Positions 62,466 through 64,000 of a DNA stretch of 64,000 bases are shown here, one piece after another. The stretch is taken from NCBI GenBank assembly GCA_001899685.1, contig MKWG01000023.1, positions 1 to 64,000 on the forward strand, in the 5' to 3' direction. The notes beneath the pieces were generated by a model. It was given only the letters and a program-made list of their open reading frames with translations, was not told where the DNA came from and made no database searches. The position numbers and the translations under genes were made by a program. The stretch comes from Sphingobacteriales bacterium 44-15 (GTDB lineage Bacteria; Bacteroidota; Bacteroidia; Chitinophagales; Chitinophagaceae). Position 1 is the first letter of the stretch. Each line of letters opens with the position of its first letter.

Positions 62466-63578
62466 TTAAATGCTCACCCGGTAGCTGGTGCTTCGCCCCC
62501 CTGCTTTTCCGGAAAGAATAAAAGCACCAATCTCCATCAACTGCTGCATATCCCTGGTTGCCGTTGCCTTAGAAGTTTTGGTAATACCGATATATTTCCT
62601 GGCATTCATTCCACCTTCAAACCCTTTGGGTCCTTCCTCCAGCATTCTTTTGATCACGGTAAGCTGGCGTTCATTCAATTGGTCTTTGTAGCGGTCAAAA
62701 AATCTTGTTTTCTTCAACGTGAAATCAATCTGTTCTTCCGCTTCAGTTTGGGCGGCAAGCGATATGCGCACAAAATACTCCACCCATCGTGTGATCTCAT
62801 TCGATTGCTGCGCTTTTTCCAATGCCTCGTAGTAGTTTTTCTTATTCGCTTCAATGGTACTTGAAAGGCTTAAGACTACCGGTCTGCCAATGGTTTGCGA
62901 CAGTGCTTTTTCTGCAATGGCTCTGCCGATCCTGCCATTACCATCTTCAAAAGGGTGGATAGTTTCAAAATACAAATGTGCAACAGCAGAACGAACCGGT
63001 GCGCTTTTAATTTCTGCCTTCCCTCCCGGGCCGGTTTCATTGAACCATGCAATAAAAACTTTCATTTCCGCCGGTACGCGCTCAGATGGCGGTGCTTCAT
63101 AGTGCACTCTTTCTTTTCCCATCGCGCCGGAAACGACCTGCATAGGTTCTTTATGGGTTCGCCATTTACCAACTTCAATCCTGTTGTTTTCACCTATCAA
63201 AAGCCTGTGCCAGGCAAACAGCTTTTCTTCAGTCAACGGCTCTTTAAAGGTATTGCGCACATTGATCATTAATTCCCCCAAACCTGCGGCGGATTTATCC
63301 TTTATATGCTCTGTGCTCACATGCAGTCCAAGATTTTTGCGAATAGAAGAAAGTATGTCTTTCCTGCTGGGAAACTCACCTTCGATCTCGGAGGTTTTGA
63401 TCGCTTCAGCCAGGATAATGTCAATTACAATATCCAGCCTGGTTTCTTCCGGTAATCCTACCAGCATGCCGGAAACCCTTCCCGCTTTTTCGGCGAAAAG
63501 CAGCAAATCACCCTCAACGCTTTCCAGGGAAAACCGAAAATGAGGCCAGTCTTTTAATTGCCAGTTGTATTTTGTCAT
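62466..63578 (-). CDS. fic: Fic-domain protein (AMP transferase-like) with N-terminal inhibitory motif and HTH
   Basis: The 370-residue protein starts MTKYNWQLKDWPHFRF (DUF4172-type N-terminus). An inhibitory motif (S/T)xxxE(G/N) is seen as TSEIEG (62-67, Glu66). The Fic core HPFEDGNGRIGR has the catalytic His208 and Asp212, Asn214, Arg216 and Arg219, so AMP transfer to proteins is expected when relieved of inhibition. The C-terminus (about 300-370) is a winged-helix: LTVIKRMLEEG, ATATRDMQQLMEIGAFI. A protein that binds DNA could control itself at the inverted repeats upstream. An alternative ATG at 63596 lies within the first inverted repeat. Confidence 0.9.
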   Translation of the reverse strand: MTKYNWQLKDWPHFRFSLESVEGDLLLFAEKAGRVSGMLVGLPEETRLDIVIDIILAEAIKTSEIEGEFPSRKDILSSIRKNLGLHVSTEHIKDKSAAGLGELMINVRNTFKEPLTEEKLFAWHRLLIGENNRIEVGKWRTHKEPMQVVSGAMGKERVHYEAPPSERVPAEMKVFIAWFNETGPGGKAEIKSAPVRSAVAHLYFETIHPFEDGNGRIGRAIAEKALSQTIGRPVVLSLSSTIEANKKNYYEALEKAQQSNEITRWVEYFVRISLAAQTEAEEQIDFTLKKTRFFDRYKDQLNERQLTVIKRMLEEGPKGFEGGMNARKYIGITKTSKATATRDMQQLMEIGAFILSGKAGGRSTSYRVSI

Positions 63579-63606
63579 GAGCCGATTAGATGACATTATC
63601 GGCTCA
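63578..63606. promoter_or_regulatory. Inverted repeat 1 at the fic start
   Basis: TGAGCCGAT and ATCGGCTCA are exact inverted arms spanning 29 bases, starting at the last base of the fic start codon. This places it over the leader and the alternate ATG, so it may be an operator or an RNA hairpin that hides translation signals. Confidence 0.6.
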
Positions 63607-63621
63607 AATATACATAAAAAA

Positions 63622-63650
63622 TGAGCCGAATAAAGAAATTATTCGGCTCA
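63622..63650. promoter_or_regulatory. Inverted repeat 2 upstream of fic
   Basis: TGAGCCGAAT and ATTCGGCTCA are exact 10-base inverted arms with the same total span of 29 bases as the first repeat. The two start 44 bases apart, and each is followed by AAATAT. Confidence 0.6.
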
Positions 63651-63726
63651 AATATGCCAATATGCAAAAATCATTATATATTTCTCTTGTATATTTATTA
63701 TTGTTTTTGGCCAAGAGGAACCTTTG

Positions 63727-63776
63727 ATGAAATTTTTCATGCTTCCTTTGTGTAATTTAAGCATGAAAAATTTCAT
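63727..63776. promoter_or_regulatory. 18-base inverted repeat upstream of fic and the right-edge gene
   Basis: Arms ATGAAATTTTTCATGCTT (63727-63744) and AAGCATGAAAAATTTCAT (63759-63776) are perfectly complementary around a 14-base spacer. Each arm holds ATGAAA as a near-palindrome. It lies in the otherwise gene-free gap from 63651 to 63816 and could be an operator or a terminator-like stem. Confidence 0.45.
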
Positions 63777-63816
63777 GTCGGTTTGAAACCATTCACAACT
63801 TCTGCGATGGGGAAAG

Positions 63817-63924
63817 ATGAAAGATGTTCAAAATAGAAAGCTGCTTAAAGCTGATAGGTTGCCAATAGATGCACAAAAAGCTTTTGCAGAATGGGCTGAT
63901 CCGCTGCCAAAGATGATTGTCTAA
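63817..63924 (+). CDS. Possible 35-residue small protein
   Basis: The frame reads MKDVQNRKLLKADRLPIDAQ then KAFAEWADPLPKMIV and stops. GGGGAAAG lies just before the ATG. Composition resembles protein more than noise (balanced charges, Trp, amphipathic DAQKAFAEW), but I find no known family. It might be a remnant or a real short gene. It is 16 bases before the gene at the right edge. Confidence 0.3.
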   Translation: MKDVQNRKLLKADRLPIDAQKAFAEWADPLPKMIV

Positions 63925-63940
63925 TCGCAAACTAATTTTT

Positions 63941-64000
63941 ATGAAGTTTGTTGTGTATATACTGTCACCATTATTGGCTCTCATACTTTTGTTGGTCAAA
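63941..64000 (+). CDS. Start of a secreted or membrane protein (truncated by the window edge)
   Basis: The first 20 codons, MKFVVYILSPLLALILLLVK, form a strongly hydrophobic N-terminus after one Lys, typical of a signal peptide or first membrane segment. The rest lies outside the window, so no function can be named. Confidence 0.4.
   Translation, partial: MKFVVYILSPLLALILLLVK

Noticed and set aside
1..64000. tRNA or rRNA genes
   Set aside because: No T-arm-like GGTTCGA with the expected acceptor pairing and no rRNA signature was found by eye; a tRNA search program would settle it.

Overview
The window looks like a piece of chromosome from a Bacteroidota bacterium, most likely of the family Chitinophagaceae (inference). 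The signs are a SusC/SusD pair with a FecR anti-sigma factor and ECF sigma factor, a giant secreted protein with a type IX secretion (T9SS) sorting tail, DUF2480 and DUF983 family proteins, a Rho factor with a long charged insertion, and promoter-like TAnnTTTG boxes close to start codons. Base composition is moderate and even. I see no prophage, integrase, transposase gene, CRISPR array, rRNA or tRNA.

Layout. 1-3.1 kb: tail of a LuxR-type regulator, a DUF2480 protein and a membrane-anchored PpiD-like isomerase. 3.1-8.6 kb: an AT-rich gap with DnaA-box-like words, nadA, then the leftward ybeY-CAP-mnmG set, in which the CAP gene is bracketed by two parS-like sites; feoA-nadD run rightward. 8.7-13.4 kb: chrA with a 2-oxoglutarate oxygenase, a universal stress protein and asnS. 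13.8-19.7 kb: rho, a LON-domain protein, birA, and rsfS-ftsH. 19.8-27.1 kb: leftward sigma-fecR-susC-susD nutrient-uptake locus. 27.4-30.2 kb: lpxH, a propeller-like secreted protein and an MscS channel. 30.2-38.8 kb: an orphan ABC ATPase, aldo-keto reductase, murF, DUF983, GntP permease, enoyl-CoA hydratase, a lipoprotein, adk and msrB. 39.5-45 kb: a 1,817-residue T9SS repeat protein. 45.1-48.5 kb: three secreted ester hydrolases. 48.7-51.6 kb: a TonB receptor behind a cobalamin riboswitch, and a NadR-like kinase. 52-57 kb: saccharopine-dehydrogenase-like protein, DoxX, VOC, two small proteins and a glycosyltransferase. 56.3-60.1 kb: leftward dnaN-DUF2007-sterol desaturase-kdsB and divergent recX. 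60.2-62.0 kb: an unrecognised gene pair (basic-tailed small protein plus probable outer-membrane protein). 62.5-64 kb: a Fic protein with an inverted-repeat array at its start, and the beginning of another gene.

Most genes are housekeeping or envelope functions: NAD synthesis (nadA, nadD), tRNA and ribosome maturation (mnmG, ybeY, rsfS), replication (dnaN, recX), envelope (murF, lpxH, kdsB), proteolysis (ftsH) and transcription termination (rho). The accessory part is nutrient capture (SusCD, B12 receptor, secreted hydrolases) and the T9SS surface protein.

The most unusual signals lie outside genes. About 16 copies of a degenerate hairpin element, built from words such as GTGAAACG, GTGAGA and their complements, sit at 9 of the 14 convergent gene junctions and a few others. 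Two parS-like sites bracket one gene next to mnmG, about 3-4 kb from a gap that could be a replication origin. Two terminator-like hairpins point against the start of susC, as expected of an antisense RNA, and two identical-length inverted repeats cover the start of the fic gene.
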